From Myotis daubentonii (lineage: Eukaryota > Chordata > Mammalia > Chiroptera > Vespertilionidae), in NCBI RefSeq assembly GCF_963259705.1, contig NC_081844.1, positions 12,075,715-12,139,714 of the forward strand: DNA of 64,000 bases, written 5' to 3'. Under the pieces are notes generated by a model, which did no database searches, was not told the DNA's origin, and was given only the letters and a program-made list of their open reading frames with translations. The stretch's first letter is position 1. Each line of letters starts with the position of its first letter. Below are positions 10,651-22,303 of the stretch, piece by piece. The position numbers were made by a program, and so were the translations under genes.

Positions 10651-11860
10651 CAAATGTAGAGTCTCCGGATAGGAAGTCAGGACCCTTACAGAGAGAATAA
10701 GGCCCCAACCCTGAAAGTTATTGGTGAAATCCACAGTCAGTATGCCACATTTTCAATAAAACAGCACACACGACTTACTCCATTATCAAAGACTAGTATT
10801 CCTTTTGCCAGAAGAATACCTTCCACATTCTTAGGTCTGCAGTCTGTCTATTTTTAGGTGAACCCAAAACTGTAATATCATTGACTCCCCTGATGCATTT
10901 CACAAAACCAAAAAAGGCAGTTAAATTAAATTATGAAGCTTAATATTCTTATTCCTAGCCTCCTTGCATTACCCAGTGAAGCTTCTACTTCCATTAGGGA
11001 ATACTCAATTATAGATCTTGCTCTAAATGCATTTGCATATGGCTCTGTGGACACTGATGTCCTCCAGGGGCTCCTTCAAAATTACACTCCACTTGTATGT
11101 GAATTTTAGTGCTCCTCCTGCTGCCTGAGGACAGGGTTTGATACCAAGAGAGGAAAATCCGCTGAGGGAATGGAAGGAGGGGACATGGCCCAAGGGAGGC
11201 AGGCAATCCTGCCTTCACAATGAGCTCATAAACCAGGGAGATGGAGGATGTCATTTCTCCAAGGGGACTCATGCAGTAAAAATTCACAATTTTATTCTCA
11301 AAGATATCTGAAATTTCCCCCATGGTGAACTGGCTCCGTTTTAGATGGCTCCTTAATTAGAATATCGCTGTTACAATCAGCCTAGCTCAGCGACTGTCTT
11401 ACAAAGAAGTGCCACACAAAAAGACAGTCTTCATCATTTGCTTGAAATTCTGTTTTTGCCCAGGGACATCTGGCAGCAATCATAATTTACTCATTTGGAC
11501 TGAATAAATGGTGTACTATTTCCTTTCCTATGTGCAAACCCTCAAGTATGGCCATTAGAGGAAGCAGAGCTCTCACATGTCATCCAATGCTGCTCTTTGC
11601 CAAGAAAGTCTTGTTCCCTATTTTTAAGCTCTTAGAACAATCCCATTTTAGGGTATTTGTTTTATTTGGACTAGCTTTTTGATAATTGGCATCACCTTCT
11701 TCTCTTTAAAAAAATAAAAAAGGTTTATCTTCTTTCCATGCTGGGCCATCTTTCTGGATCTCCTGTTGAAATGTTCTCAGGTCTCTGTCTAATGCTCCTG
11801 CTAATTCAGTTCAGAAGGAAGCAGCCCTTATACATGATGAGACAAGCTACTAAGACTGTT
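10651..11860. other. Intergenic, nothing recognised
   Basis: About 1.2 kb of ordinary-looking sequence. A 104-codon open frame on the minus strand (11009-11323) has no recognisable domain, and I do not call it a gene. I see no young repeat here. Confidence 0.5.
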
Positions 11861-11927
11861 CTGGTGATTCTCAACCTTGACAGCACACTAGAGTCACCTG
11901 GAAAGATTTTTAAAATCCCAATGTCCC
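11861..11927. mobile_element. MER5A (hAT-Charlie) left half
   Basis: Reads 'ggtgattctcaaccttgac', then 'cacactagagtcacctgga' and 'ttttaaaatcccaatg', the left half of MER5A, an ancient short hAT element shared by placental mammals. It stops in mid-element at an old L1 and resumes at 28273. The broken ends share AAATCCCAA followed by a near-identical stretch, as expected of the L1's target duplication. Confidence 0.85.
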
Positions 11928-11930
11928 AAA

Positions 11931-12047
11931 GATAACATACATATGATTATAAGATTCCATTTACATGACATTTTTAAATTGGGGTTGGGGACTGGAGGGA
12001 CAGAGAACAGATCAGTGGTTGCTAGACTCTAGGGCTGAAGATGAAAT
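11931..12047 (+). mobile_element. Old L1 (L1M-type) 3' UTR, left half
   Basis: Holds the 'tgattataagattccattta' and 'agatcagtggttgctagac' blocks typical of the 3' UTR of older mammalian L1s. It is interrupted by the bat L1-A insertion and resumes at about 28126. It lies itself inside MER5A. Confidence 0.7.
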
Positions 12048-14417
12048 TGAGTATTCCAAGATGGCTGCAGAGTAAGAGGAAGCTACACCCACCTACTCCC
12101 AACTTGGAACTAGACTTATAGCTAAATTATACAGCAATCAAGCCGAATAACAAATTGAATGTTAGCTAGACTGAAATATAATAACCACAGATTTACAGAA
12201 GGAGCCACATAGAGACTAGTAAGAAGGGCAGAGACACTGAAAGGGCTAGCTCCCACACTCAGGTGTGGTGGCAGCTGAGAAGCCAAAGGAATCACACAGC
12301 TGAAAAACTCCCTCCCCCTAGTAGTATGGGGTCTCAAACCCATGCAGGGATCCCTAACCCAGAGCAACAGAGATGGGAAGAGGAGCCTGCATAGCATCTG
12401 GGGGTGAAAGCCAGTGGGGATTCAGTCCATGTGGGAGACTCTTCCCAGGGAAGAGTGCTCTTATTACTATAGCCCCAGCCTGAGGAGTGCACGATCTGTA
12501 CTCCAACTGCTGGTGAAGCCATGCTGGTCCTGTGGAATGGTCTGCTGGCTATCCCCAGCAGTGACTTTAAGGGGCCCTCATTATTCTGGGAGGCTTTTAG
12601 TGGAGACCCAGACAGTGATGAAACTGTGTGACTTGGGAAAGAGGGCTGGTCTCCCTCACCTCAAGCACACAGCTAGGAATCCCCACCCCGATGTGTTGAG
12701 TCACTTTTCTGGCCTGTCCTCCTGAGTTTAGTGGCATAGGAGGACCAGAGTGTTACGGGGAAGCTTTTGTCTGAGAATCAGATGGCCAAGCGCTGGGGTT
12801 GTGGCTACATCGAGGGATGGCAAATCCAATCTTTCCTATGAATTTAGCTTGTGCTAGTCCAGAAAGGAGAAGAAGTGACTGCCCTCCTCATACAGGCTTG
12901 CAGGGACCACCCCCAATGAGAGACTGTTTGGATCAGCCATGCCAAGTCCCTGCTGGGCTCAGCTCTGTAAGGGGAAGGGAGGGTGGCTCAGAGTGAGGAC
13001 ATTCAAAGTGTGAGACCCTCAGAGGCCAAATTGCTTAATTCCCTCCTGCAGGCTGTGTCAGCATCAACCTAATTTTGATAGATCCCCCTGAGCCTGGAGT
13101 GGCTGAGCTAGCTCCTGCAGAAGGGTCAGCTGGCTACACCCAACATGAACCTGAAGCAAAACCCTCCAGGGGTAACTACAGTTGGAGACTCTGGCAGAGA
13201 CTGAGTAGTTTGGCTTTGAAGCAGGGGCCACTTTCTCTTCATTGTGTGCCTGACTACTTGATTCCCAAATAAGGGACCCATTAGCCCAACCCCAGTTGCC
13301 CTACCCTACCGAGTTTGCAACCTGTGGAAGGGGCTATGGATTGTGGCTAGCCTGGGCTCATCCTACAGTCTTTCTTCAGAAGGCTCTGGAGGAAAACCAG
13401 GCAACCTCAGGGGGAGGTGGAATAGCTGACAGGTAGAAGCAGACATCAGGAAGAGTCAGTCCTTTTACAGATCTCCCCCACCCTACTCTAAACTGGAGGT
13501 AGCTGACCCTTATACACAGGTTGGCTCTTCCCATGCACACCCAGATCCAGTAGATGCAGATATAAGCAGTGAACAGCATGGTAGCTCCAGACAGACAGTC
13601 CAAGGATGGTTACACATAACATCTGACATTAACCTGTACCTAAAGCCCACACAAGTGGATCCAGAACCAACATACTCAGTGGTGGGCTTCAGACAACACA
13701 GAGCTTGACCCAACTAGCCATACAAGTGGTACACCCAAAGCAGGGTACCAGCAGGCACAAGACCCTGCTGGGAGAAATTCTGCCCCTGCACAGCATCTCA
13801 TACACAGTGATCAAGATTAAACCTTAGGGTCACACAGTCTGGAGGGTTAACTTGACCCACGAAAGGGCCAATAGCTTTCAAGATTCATCTAATAACTGGG
13901 GTTGCACATAACCCATAAGAAACATTCCGGGAGCATGGAGCTCAGAAGATCTGAGCCAATAAGACACCTTCATCACAAAACCATCATGATAAGTTTAGCA
14001 GTCATAGCAGATCTACCTAATACACAGACAAAATGGTGAGACAAAGAAAAATTCCCCAAATGAAAGAACAAGAGAAATCCCCAGGAAAAAAATAAAATAA
14101 AATGAATGAAGTTGAAGCAACAAAAACACAAGATGCAGAGTTTAAAACAATTGTTATAAAGATACTCAAGGAACTTAAGGGAAGAATGGATGATCTCAGT
14201 GAAAACTTAAGCAAAAGATAGCATTAAAAAGGACATAGAAACCATAAAAAGAACCATCAGAAGTGACGAAAACAATTTCTGAAGTGACGAATACACTAGA
14301 AAGAATCAGCTTAGATGAAGAAGAGGATTGAGTCAGAAAATTAGAGGACCAGGTAATGGTAAGCATCTAAGCAGAGCACCAAAAAGAAAAGAGAATTTTT
14401 TAAAATGAGGAAAGTCT
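12048..14417 (+). mobile_element. LINE-1 copy A, part 1: 5' UTR and start of ORF1
   Basis: The 5' end carries 'ccaagatggctgcagag' (a YY1-like site near the start, as known for L1 promoters). About 2 kb of GC-richer leader follows to the ORF1 start at 14034. Several 60-100 codon frames in the leader are chance. The element is cut at 14418 by a short L1-derived insertion and continues at 17646, so with later insertions it spans about 16 kb. The leader is unlike those of the other L1s in this window. Confidence 0.85.
14034..14402 (+). pseudogene. LINE-1 A ORF1, N-terminal part (broken)
   Basis: Starts M-V-R-Q-R-K, equivalent to the MGRQR start of bat L1 ORF1, the RNA-binding coiled-coil protein that forms the L1 ribonucleoprotein. 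Frames shift and stop repeatedly; a coiled-coil-like stretch rich in E, K, L and I follows. It is interrupted after about 370 bases by the insertion at 14418 and resumes at 17646. It cannot make a functional protein. Confidence 0.8.
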
Positions 14418-14418
14418 G

Positions 14419-14974
14419 GAGAACCAAGATGGCAGCATAAGGTACAAACCTGTACGTGCTGTCCCCCACAACAACATTAAGACCACAACTATAAGACAAA
14501 ACAGCTGTCATCCAGAACCACGGGAAAGCTGATCAAGTGGAAGTTCTACAACTAGAAGGAAAGAAAAAAGCGCATTGAGACTGAGTAGGAGGGGAGAGGC
14601 GCCAAGAACAGAGGTACAGGGGCTGCTGCACCTTGGTGCATGGTTTTTTTCAATCGGAAGGGGACAAGCTCTCGAATGCACTGAACTCATTTACGGCGAG
14701 ACGCTGGGGTCCCAGGCTCCTACGGGGAGAAACGGGACTGTCTTGCAGCAGGTTGGAAAGCGAAGGTGACTTTCTCACAGAGCTGCTCGCAGGGATCATT
14801 GTTGCTGTGGAGGCGTGCGGCACTTGGGGAGTCGAGGAGTTGGAGTCACATATAGGCCTAACTAAGGGACATGGACAACGGGGGGTGGGGGGTGAGGGCA
14901 TGAGCAGAGGGGAGGGATAGGGGATAACGTGGGGATAAGGACACAGATGTAATATCTTAATCAATAAAAAAATA
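14419..14974 (+). mobile_element. Short L1-derived element (5' UTR joined to 3' end)
   Basis: Begins with an L1-type 5' leader (AAGATGGCAGC at 14426-14436; a 'ccacgggaaagctga' block) and ends with an L1 3' UTR ('ggggtggggggtgagggcat', then 'gtaatatcttaatcaataaa'). ORF1 and ORF2 are both missing. The sequence AAAATGAGGAAAGTCT occurs just before it (14403-14418) and again at 17630-17645, after its A-rich tail and the Helitron lodged in that tail. So it inserted as one unit into L1-A ORF1. Either a processed internally deleted L1 RNA or a small non-autonomous family would explain it. Confidence 0.8.
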
Positions 14975-15090
14975 TCCTATCTAATAATAGACAAACATGG
15001 TAATTAACCGTAACTTCACTACCCTTCCCATTGGCTAATCAGGGCGATATGCAAAAAACTGCCAACCAAGATGGTGGTTAACCACCAATA

Positions 15091-15101
15091 AAGATGGCGG
15101 C
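15091..15101 (+). promoter_or_regulatory. YY1-like motif in Helitron leader
   Basis: AAGATGGCGGC is a full match to the YY1 consensus. A near copy, AAGATGGTGGT, lies about 25 bases upstream at 15068-15078. YY1 sites of this form initiate transcription in L1 leaders. Whether this one is used is unknown. Confidence 0.45.
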
Positions 15102-15159
15102 TAATTTGCATACTGCAGGCAAGGTAGGACAGAGCAAGTCGCCATCCAGGCCTCCCTGT

Positions 15160-15740
15160 GCTACCAGCACTAAGGCAAGCAGTGCTGATCACCTTGCTGG
15201 AGCCCTCCCCTGCCCATCGGAGACAGGGGCCCACTCCGGAGTGCGATCTGGGGGTGAGCGGGGGCTGGGGGAAGGCAAGCTGCACTGATCACCTCCACTG
15301 AGCCCTCGCTGGCCCACCGGAGACACATCTCAATGCTACCGTGGGCAGAGGAGGGCTGGGGCAATGCAAGCGGTTCGGATCCCCTCGCCCGGGCCCTCCG
15401 ACCGGAGACATGTCCCAATGTGATTTGGGGGTGGGCAGGGGCTGGGACGAATGCAAGCAGTGCAGATCGCCTCCGCCGAGCCCTCGCCCACCCACTGGAG
15501 ACATGTCCCAATGCGATCTGGGGGTGGGCGGGGGCTGGGGCAAGGCAAGCAGTGCAGATCACCTTGCCGAGCCCTTGCCCACCCACCGAAGACATGTGCC
15601 AATGCAGAGGGGTTGGGGGAAGGCAAGCAGTGCAGATCGCCTCAACCGAGCCCACCGGAGACATGTGCCAATGCGCGGGGGCTGGGGCAAAGGTGGTGCC
15701 CACATCACCTCAACCGAGCCCTTGCCCGCCCACCAGAGAC
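15160..15740 (+). repeat. Minisatellite inside Helitron (about 90-110 bp units)
   Basis: Six to seven diverged units, each with 'gagacatgtcccaatgcga', 'gggggctggg', 'gcaagcagtgcagatc' and 'gagcccttgccc' blocks. The long open frames that run through in all readings on both strands are a by-product of repetition and GC content, not genes. Unit length drifts because of small internal deletions. Confidence 0.85.
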
Positions 15741-15746
15741 ACAGGG

Positions 15747-15748
<2 letters not shown>

Positions 15749-15790
<42 letters not shown>
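15749..15790. repeat. (GA)n microsatellite
   Basis: About 21 uninterrupted GA dinucleotides directly after the minisatellite, inside the large Helitron. Probably length-polymorphic. Confidence 0.95.
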
Positions 15791-15794
<4 letters not shown>

Positions 15795-15819
15795 ATTTTG
15801 CATACCGCATCCCTCCCTG

Positions 15820-17165
15820 ATCGACCACTGTGATTCCAAGCCAGCAAGGGCTGCCTTCAGGCCGCTGCTCCAGGTCCTTCACCCCCACCCCAGGCTCGAG
15901 AGCACAGTGCTGGGCAAGGGCACCCAGGGGTTTGTGAATGCAGTGCCAGGGGCTGGCACAAGGTGGGGGTGGGCTGTGTTTACACCGCCAAGTTCCCCAC
16001 TTCTGCCCTGGCCCAGCATGCCTCCTCCTTCCCCTCAGAGGCCCAGTTCCTGCCTACATGCTTGCTGGACAGGCCCAACTGCACCGGGGAGTGAGCAATG
16101 GCGATCAGGATGGCCACTTCCTGGGATGGGACGGTGGGACCACGGGGATTCATGAGGACGATGAGGCCTGTGGGGCATGTGCAGCCCTGGGGCAGCGGGG
16201 GTGTCCCGCCAAACCAAGACTGGCTTCAGTGGGACCAGTGGGAGCCCGTTGAGGCCACCCCAACCCCCACAGGTCCTGGGTGTATGGTGCTCAGTGGAGA
16301 GCGGTTTCTCCATGCATGGTGTCCAGGGGTGGCTGTGAGCTGCTGCAACCCGGCCCCACGCTTCAGGGAGGGGGAGAAGACTCGCAGCCACCAGCACCTT
16401 AGGCTGCACCACCTGTGCCTCAGCCTGCCAGGTTGGCAGGGTCCAGAGCAGGTGAGCTGCTCCCTTCCCTCAGTGGTAGAACAGGGAGGAGAGCGCTGGG
16501 TGCAGGGAGGGGACCTCAGCTGGGATCCTCCTGGTGTGGGGAAAGGGCCCGGCCTGGGCCTGGTGGGGAGCTTAGGAAGTCTGGCTAAGCAGGCGCTGGT
16601 TAATACCAACTCTTACTCTGCCATCTTCCTCCAGCTCTTCAAGCTAGCCCTCCTGCTTCACCTGTCTGAGGGAACGGGCTCTGGGTGACCTCCCTGAGCT
16701 CAGACTGTGGACCCAGAGACCTCAAGGAAGAGTGCAGGGGCCGGTGCAGAAGTACCAGGGCAGTGTTGCTTCAGTATCTCAGTGAGGTTTGCAACTGGCC
16801 CATGGAGGAAACCCCAGAGGGGAAAGGCCAGGAGGCATGAATTGCCAGCACGTTAGCCACTTGAAAACAGCTCCACTTGAAATGTGAGGCAGTTGTATGT
16901 TCAGCTGAGAAGTGAGGGGGCTGAACTCCACCATCGCTGGGCTCCTGTCAATCCGAGGCCAAAGCGCCCGCCATGACAAGGGGAGAACAGAGCGAGGGCC
17001 CAGAGGAAGGGAGGACAATTGAAGAAAACCATGTCTAGACTTTCCCCAGCCCTCTCCTTCTTTCTGCTGCCTACAAGAGCCCCAGGCCCGGCCACAGTTC
17101 TGTCTCCACCTTTTAGTCCCCTATTCTCCAACCACAGAGGAAAGAAATAAGGAAAGAGTGTGCTG
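15820..17165. other. Probable host DNA captured by the Helitron
   Basis: GC-rich, non-repetitive sequence unlike both the Helitron ends and the AT-rich L1 around it. It contains splice-like signals: pyrimidine runs ending in CAG near 16016 and 16634, and a CAGGTGAGC donor-like site near 16449. No open frame in it matches a protein I know, so the source gene is not identified and the direction is unknown. HeliBats are known to capture host gene pieces at the DNA level with introns retained, which fits. The alternative is Helitron-specific filler sequence. Confidence 0.5.
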
Positions 17166-17189
17166 CCTTCAGAAAGTATCTATATACCT

Positions 17190-17415
17190 CGCCGAAACCG
17201 GTTTGGCTCAGTGGATAGAGCGTCGGCCTGCGGACTGAGGGGTCCCAGGTTCGATTCCGGTCAAGGGCATGTACCTGGGTTGTGGGCACATCCCCAGTGG
17301 GAGATGTGCAGGAGGCAGCTGATCGATGTTTCTCTCCCATCGATGTTTCTAACTCTCTATCTCTCTCCCTTCCTCTTTGTAAAAAATCAATAAAATATAT
17401 TTAAAAAAAAAAAAA
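17190..17415 (+). mobile_element. VES SINE inside the large Helitron
   Basis: Young-looking copy starting GCCGAAACCGGTTTGGCTC. The 19-bp AGAAAGTATCTATATACCT is duplicated exactly at 17171-17189 and 17416-17434. It must be younger than the Helitron that hosts it. Confidence 0.95.
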
Positions 17416-17645
17416 AGAAAGTATCTATATACCTGATCGGCCAGTTGCCTTCCACAGAGGGAGGCCAGACTGTGGCTTAGGCCTGCTCCCCACAGGGACA
17501 TCAGTTGGACATCCTGTGAGGGCTCCCAGACTGTTAGAGGGGTCAGGCTGGGCTGAGGAATGCCCAGCCTAGTGTATAAATTTTTTGTGCACTGGGCTAC
17601 TAGTATTAAAAATAAAATAAAATAAAATAAAATGAGGAAAGTCTA

Positions 17646-17990
17646 AAGGACCTCTGAGACAGCATCAAGCATATCATCTGCATCATAGGGGTGCCAGAAG
17701 GAAAAGAGAGTAAGCAAGAAATGGAAAACCTGTTTGAAGAAATAATGGCTGAAAACTTTCCTAACCTGATGAAGAAAAAAGTCATGCAAGTTCAGGAAGC
17801 ACAGAGAGTCCCATTCAAGAGGAACCTGAAGAGATTCACACCAAGGCACATTATGATTAAAATGCCAACCACTAAAGAGAGAATCTTAAAGGCAGCAGAA
17901 GACAGTTACCTACAAGGGAATTCCCATAAGGCTGTCAGCCAATTACTCAACAGAAGAACTATAGGCCAGAAGAGATTGGCATAAAACATT
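17646..17990 (+). pseudogene. LINE-1 A ORF1, C-terminal part (broken)
   Basis: The readable stretch includes PEGKESKQEMENLFEEIM and later RHIMIKMPTTKERILKAA, the RNA-recognition and C-terminal domain region of L1 ORF1p. The same region is seen in L1-B, L1-C and L1-D. It is separated by 3.2 kb of insertions from its N-terminal half. Confidence 0.8.
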
Positions 17991-18193
17991 CAGCTATGAA
18001 AAAAATGTGTAACCAAGACTACTCTTTCCATCCAGGCTATCATTTTAAATTGAAGGCAAAATAAAGAGCTTCCCAGACCAAAAAGAGCTAAAGGAACGTA
18101 CTATACTAAATGAGTATTGTAAGAAATTTTGAAGGGACTGGTTTGGAACAAAAAAGAAATAGAGAGAGAGAAGAAAATAGGTATTAAATAAAA

Positions 18194-21100
18194 ATGTGGC
18201 AATAAATAAGTACCTATCAGTAATAAATAGATTAAATGCTCCAATGAAAAGAGATGAGGTAGCTGAATGGATTAGAAAATGTGACCCCTACATATGCTAT
18301 CTAGAAGAGACCCACCTCAGAACAAAAGATGCATGCAGGCTGAAAGTAAAGTGATGGATAAAAATATTCCATGCAAATGGAAACAAACAAACAAAAGCTG
18401 GGGTAGCAATACTTATTTCTGGCAAAATAGATGTCAAAACAAAGACCATAAAAAAAGACAGAGAAGGTTACTACTTATTATTAAAGGGATCGACCCAATA
18501 AGAAGATATAACCCTCATAAACATAAATGCACCCAGCAGAGGGCTACTAAGTATATAAAGAAAATCTTGGTGGATTTTAAGGGAGAAATCAACAGCAATA
18601 CAGTCATAGTAGGGGATTTTAATACCTCACTGTCATCAATGGATAACACAGACAAAAAAACAACAAAGAAACATCAATCTTAAACAAAACACTGGATTAG
18701 ATGGAATTAATTGAGATTTACAGAATATTTTATCCAAAAACAGCAGAATAAACATTCTTCTCAAGTGCACATGGAACATTCTCAAGATAGACCACATGTT
18801 AGGACACAAAATAAGTTTTAACAAATTCAAGAAGATTGATGTTATATCAAGCATTTTCTCAGTTTACAATGGCATGAAACTAGAAATCAATGACAATTAC
18901 AAAAACAGAAAATCATTCAAACACATGGAGTCTAAATAGCATATTGTTAAACAACAAATGGGTTATCAATGAAATCAAGTAAGAAATATAAAACTTCCTG
19001 AAAGCAAATGTAAATAAATGCACAACAATCCAAAATCTATGGGACAAAGCAAAAGCAACCCTGAGAAGGAAGTTCATAGCATTACAGGCCTGCCTCAAGA
19101 AGCAAGAAAAATCCCAAATAAACACTCTAACCCTACACTTAAAATTAAAAAAAAAAAAACTAGAAAAAGAACAATAAACAAAACCCAGCAGAAGAAATGA
19201 AATAATACACATCAGAGAGGGAATAAATGACATAGAGACTAAAAAAAATAATAATAATAAGTCATTGTTCTTTGGAAAGATAAACAAGATTGACAAACCT
19301 TTAGCCAGAATCATCAAGAAAAAAAGAGGACCAAAATAAATAAAATTAGAAATAAAAAAGAGAAGTAACAACTGACTCCACAGAAATACAAAGGATTGTA
19401 AGAAAATACTGTGGACAGCTATATGCCAACAAATAGGACAACATGGACAAAATAGATAAATTCCTAGAAATATACAATATTCCAACACGGAATCAGGAAA
19501 AATCCAGAAAATTGAATAACTGATTAATTAAATGGAAGCAGTAATCAAAAACTCCCAGCAAACAGAAGTCTTAGATCAAATGGTTTCTCAGCAAATTTTA
19601 CTAAATACTCAAAGAAGAACTAACTATCCTCCTCAACTATTGCAAAAAAATTCAAGAAGAGGGAATACTTCCAAGCTCTTTTTATGAGGCCAGCATTATC
19701 CTAATTCCAAAACCAGATAAGACACTACAAAGAAAAAAAATCACAGGCCAATATCCCTGATAAACAAAAAGGCTTATTTTATTAGCACATTGAATCCAGG
19801 AATATATTTAAAAGATTATACACCATGACCAAGTGGGATTTATTCTAGGGATGCATTATTCTTTGTACAATATTTGCAAATCAATAAATATGACACATCA
19901 CATAAACAAAATGAAAGATAAAAATCACATAATCATATCAATAGATGTAAAAAAAAGCATTTGATAAAATCCAGCACCTATTTATGATAAAAGCTGTCAG
20001 TAAAGTGGGAACAGAGGGACTCTACCTCGATATAATAAAGGCCATTTATGACAAACTCACCATCAACATCATAATCAATGAACAAAATCAACAAGTGTAA
20101 CCCTTAAGATCTGAAACAATACAGGAATATTTACTTGTATTCAACATAGTACTGGAAGTCCTAGCCACAGCAATAAGATAAGAAGAAGAAATAAAAGGAA
20201 TCCAAATTAGAAAGGAGGAAGTAAAATTGTCATTATTCACAGATGACATGATATTGTACATAGAAAAACCTAAAGAACCCACCCCAAAACCACTAGATCT
20301 AATAAATGAATTCAGAAAAGTAGCAGGATACAAAATTAATATTCAGAAATCAGTGGCATTTTTATACACCAATAATGAACTATCAGAGAAACTAAAAAAT
20401 TAATTCTATTTAACATTGCAACAACAACAAAATAAGGCACCAAGGAATAAATTTAACCAGGATGTAAAAGACCTGTACTCTGAATACACTAGGACATTAA
20501 AGAAAGAAATTGAGGAAGATACTAATAAGTGGAAGCATTTATTGTGTTCATAGGTTAGAAGAATTAACATCATTAACATGTTCATACTACCCAAAGGAAT
20601 CTATAGATTCAATGCAATTCCCATTGAAATACCAATGGCATATTTCACAGATTTAGAACAAATATTCCAAAAATTTATATAGAACAAATAGCCTCAGCAA
20701 TCTTGAGAAAGAAGAACAAAGTTTGAGGGATCACAATACCTGATATCAAACTACAATACAAGGCCATTGTAATCAAAACACACTGGTACTGGCATAAAAA
20801 CAGGCATATAGATCAATGAAACAGAACAGAGAGCCCAGAAATAAAGCCACGCCTTTATAGTCAATTAATATTTGACAAAGGAGGCAAGAGCATACAATGG
20901 AGTTAAAACAGTCTCTTCAATAAATAGTCTTGGGAAAATTGGACACATACATACAAAAAATATAAAACTAGACCACCAACTTACACCTTAGCCAAGAATA
21001 AACTCAAAATGGATAAAAGACTGAAATGTAAGTCATGAAAACATAAAGATCCTAGAAGAAAGCATAAACAGTAAAATCTCAGACATCTCACATAGCAATA

Positions 21101-22160
21101 TTTTGCCAATATATTTCCTAGGACAAGAGAAATAAAGGGGGAAAAATGAACAAATGGGGCTAAATCATACTGAAAAGCTTCTGCACAGCAAAAGAAACCA
21201 TCAACAAAATGAAAAAGGAGCCTACTGCCAAAACCGGTTTGGCTCAGTGGATAGAGCGTCGGCCTGCTGACTGAAAGGTCCCAGGTTTGATTCCGGTCAA
21301 GGGCATGTACCTGGGTTGCGGGCACATCCCCAGTGGGAGATGTGCAGGAGGCGGTTGATCAATGTTTCTCTCTCATCGATGTTTCTAACTCTCTATCTCT
21401 CTCCCTTCCTCTCTGTGAAAAATCAATAAAATATATTTTTAAAAAAAAAGAAAAGAAAAAGGAGCCTACTTTATGGGAGAACATATTTGCCAATGATTCA
21501 TCTGCTAAGATGTAAATCTCTAAAATATATAAGAAATTTATACAACTAAAAATCAATTAAAAAATGGGAAAGGGCCTGAATAGACACTACTCCAAAGAGG
21601 CCACGCAGATGGCCAATAGACATGAAAAAAAAATGCTCAATATTACTAATCATCAGAAATATGCAAATTCAAACCACAATGAGGTATCATCTCATACCTG
21701 CCAGAATAAAATAAACGAACAAGTACTGGTGAGGATGTAGAGAAAAAGGAACCCTAGTACACTGCTGGTGGCAATGCAGACTGTTGCAGCCATTATGGAA
21801 AGCATTATGGAGTTTCCTTACAAATTAAATATGGAACTGCCTTTTAACCCAGCAATAACACTTCTGGGAATTATCCTAAAAATCCCAAAACACCAATCAG
21901 AAAGAATATATGAACCCCTATGTTCATTGGAGTGTTATTTACAATAGCTAAGATCTGGAAACAGCCCAAGTGCCAATCTGTAGATGAGTGAATAGAAAAA
22001 CTGTGGTACATTTATACCATGAAATACTATGTGGGTGTAAAAAAAAAAGAAAAAGAAACTTGTACCTTTTGCAACAGCATGGATGGACTGGAGATTATTA
22101 TGCTAAGTGAAATAAACCAGTCAGAGAAAGACAAATATGATATGATTTCACCCGCGAACA
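18194..22160 (+). pseudogene. LINE-1 A ORF2 (endonuclease/reverse transcriptase), dead copy
   Basis: ORF2 normally supplies the AP-like endonuclease and reverse transcriptase that also mobilise VES SINEs and retrocopies. The endonuclease start is degraded: two extra bases after the ATG shift the frame. The reverse transcriptase active-site block reads 'ttcacagatgacatg' near 20238, giving FTDD where L1-B and L1-C have FADD. Many stops and frameshifts and one VES insertion make it non-functional. Confidence 0.85.
21227..21454 (+). mobile_element. VES SINE in LINE-1 A ORF2
   Basis: Starts 'gccaaaaccggtttggctc', with A and B boxes, pyrimidine-rich body and a long A-rich tail. The perfect target duplication GAAAAAGGAGCCTACT lies at 21211-21226 and 21455-21470. 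Confidence 0.95.
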
Positions 22161-22303
22161 AAATAAATATAATGAGCAAAATAAACTGATGAGTAAAATA
22201 GAAACAGACATGTGTATACATGGAACAGACTGACAGCTATCAGAGGGGAGGGTGAAGAGACAGACTGGATGAAGGAAGGTGAAGAGATTAGCCAAAGAAC
22301 ATA

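Larger units (their letters stand above)
14975..17603 (+). mobile_element. Large HeliBat-type Helitron with captured DNA and minisatellite
   Basis: The left end TCCTATCTAATAATAG follows an A, and the right end (GTGCACTGGGCTACTAG) precedes a T, both as HeliBats require. The order is: leader with AAGATGGCGGC (15091-15101), a tandem of about 90-110 bp units (15160-15740), a (GA)n tract, about 1.35 kb of GC-rich unique sequence resembling host genic DNA (15820-17165), a VES SINE inserted later, and a 3' module shared with other Helitrons here ('cttaggcctgctcc' and 'ggctgaggaa' blocks). No Rep/helicase frame is present, so movement would depend on an autonomous partner. It sits in the A-rich tail of the short L1-derived element. 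Confidence 0.85.
17646..22303 (+). mobile_element. LINE-1 copy A, part 2: ORF1 end, ORF2, start of 3' UTR
   Basis: Resumes L1-A after the duplication AAAATGAGGAAAGTCT. It contains the C-terminal half of ORF1 (to about 17990), a short spacer and a heavily mutated ORF2 (about 18194-22160). A VES SINE sits at 21227-21454. The 3' UTR is interrupted at about 22304 by a mariner element and ends at about 28125. It has more stops and indels than L1-B or L1-C, consistent with being the oldest of the three. Confidence 0.9.

Noticed and set aside
11009..11323. 104-codon minus-strand frame as a gene
   Set aside because: No recognisable domain, no promoter or splice context; length is within chance expectation for this much sequence.
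14633..14964. 95-104 codon frames on both strands
   Set aside because: They lie in the short L1-derived element; mutually antisense and without domains.
15170..16155. Several 100-230 codon open frames on both strands
   Set aside because: They run through GC-rich tandem units and the (GA)n tract in every frame at once; the open state comes from the repeat, and the encoded RERERE and repeated P/T/H stretches are artefacts.
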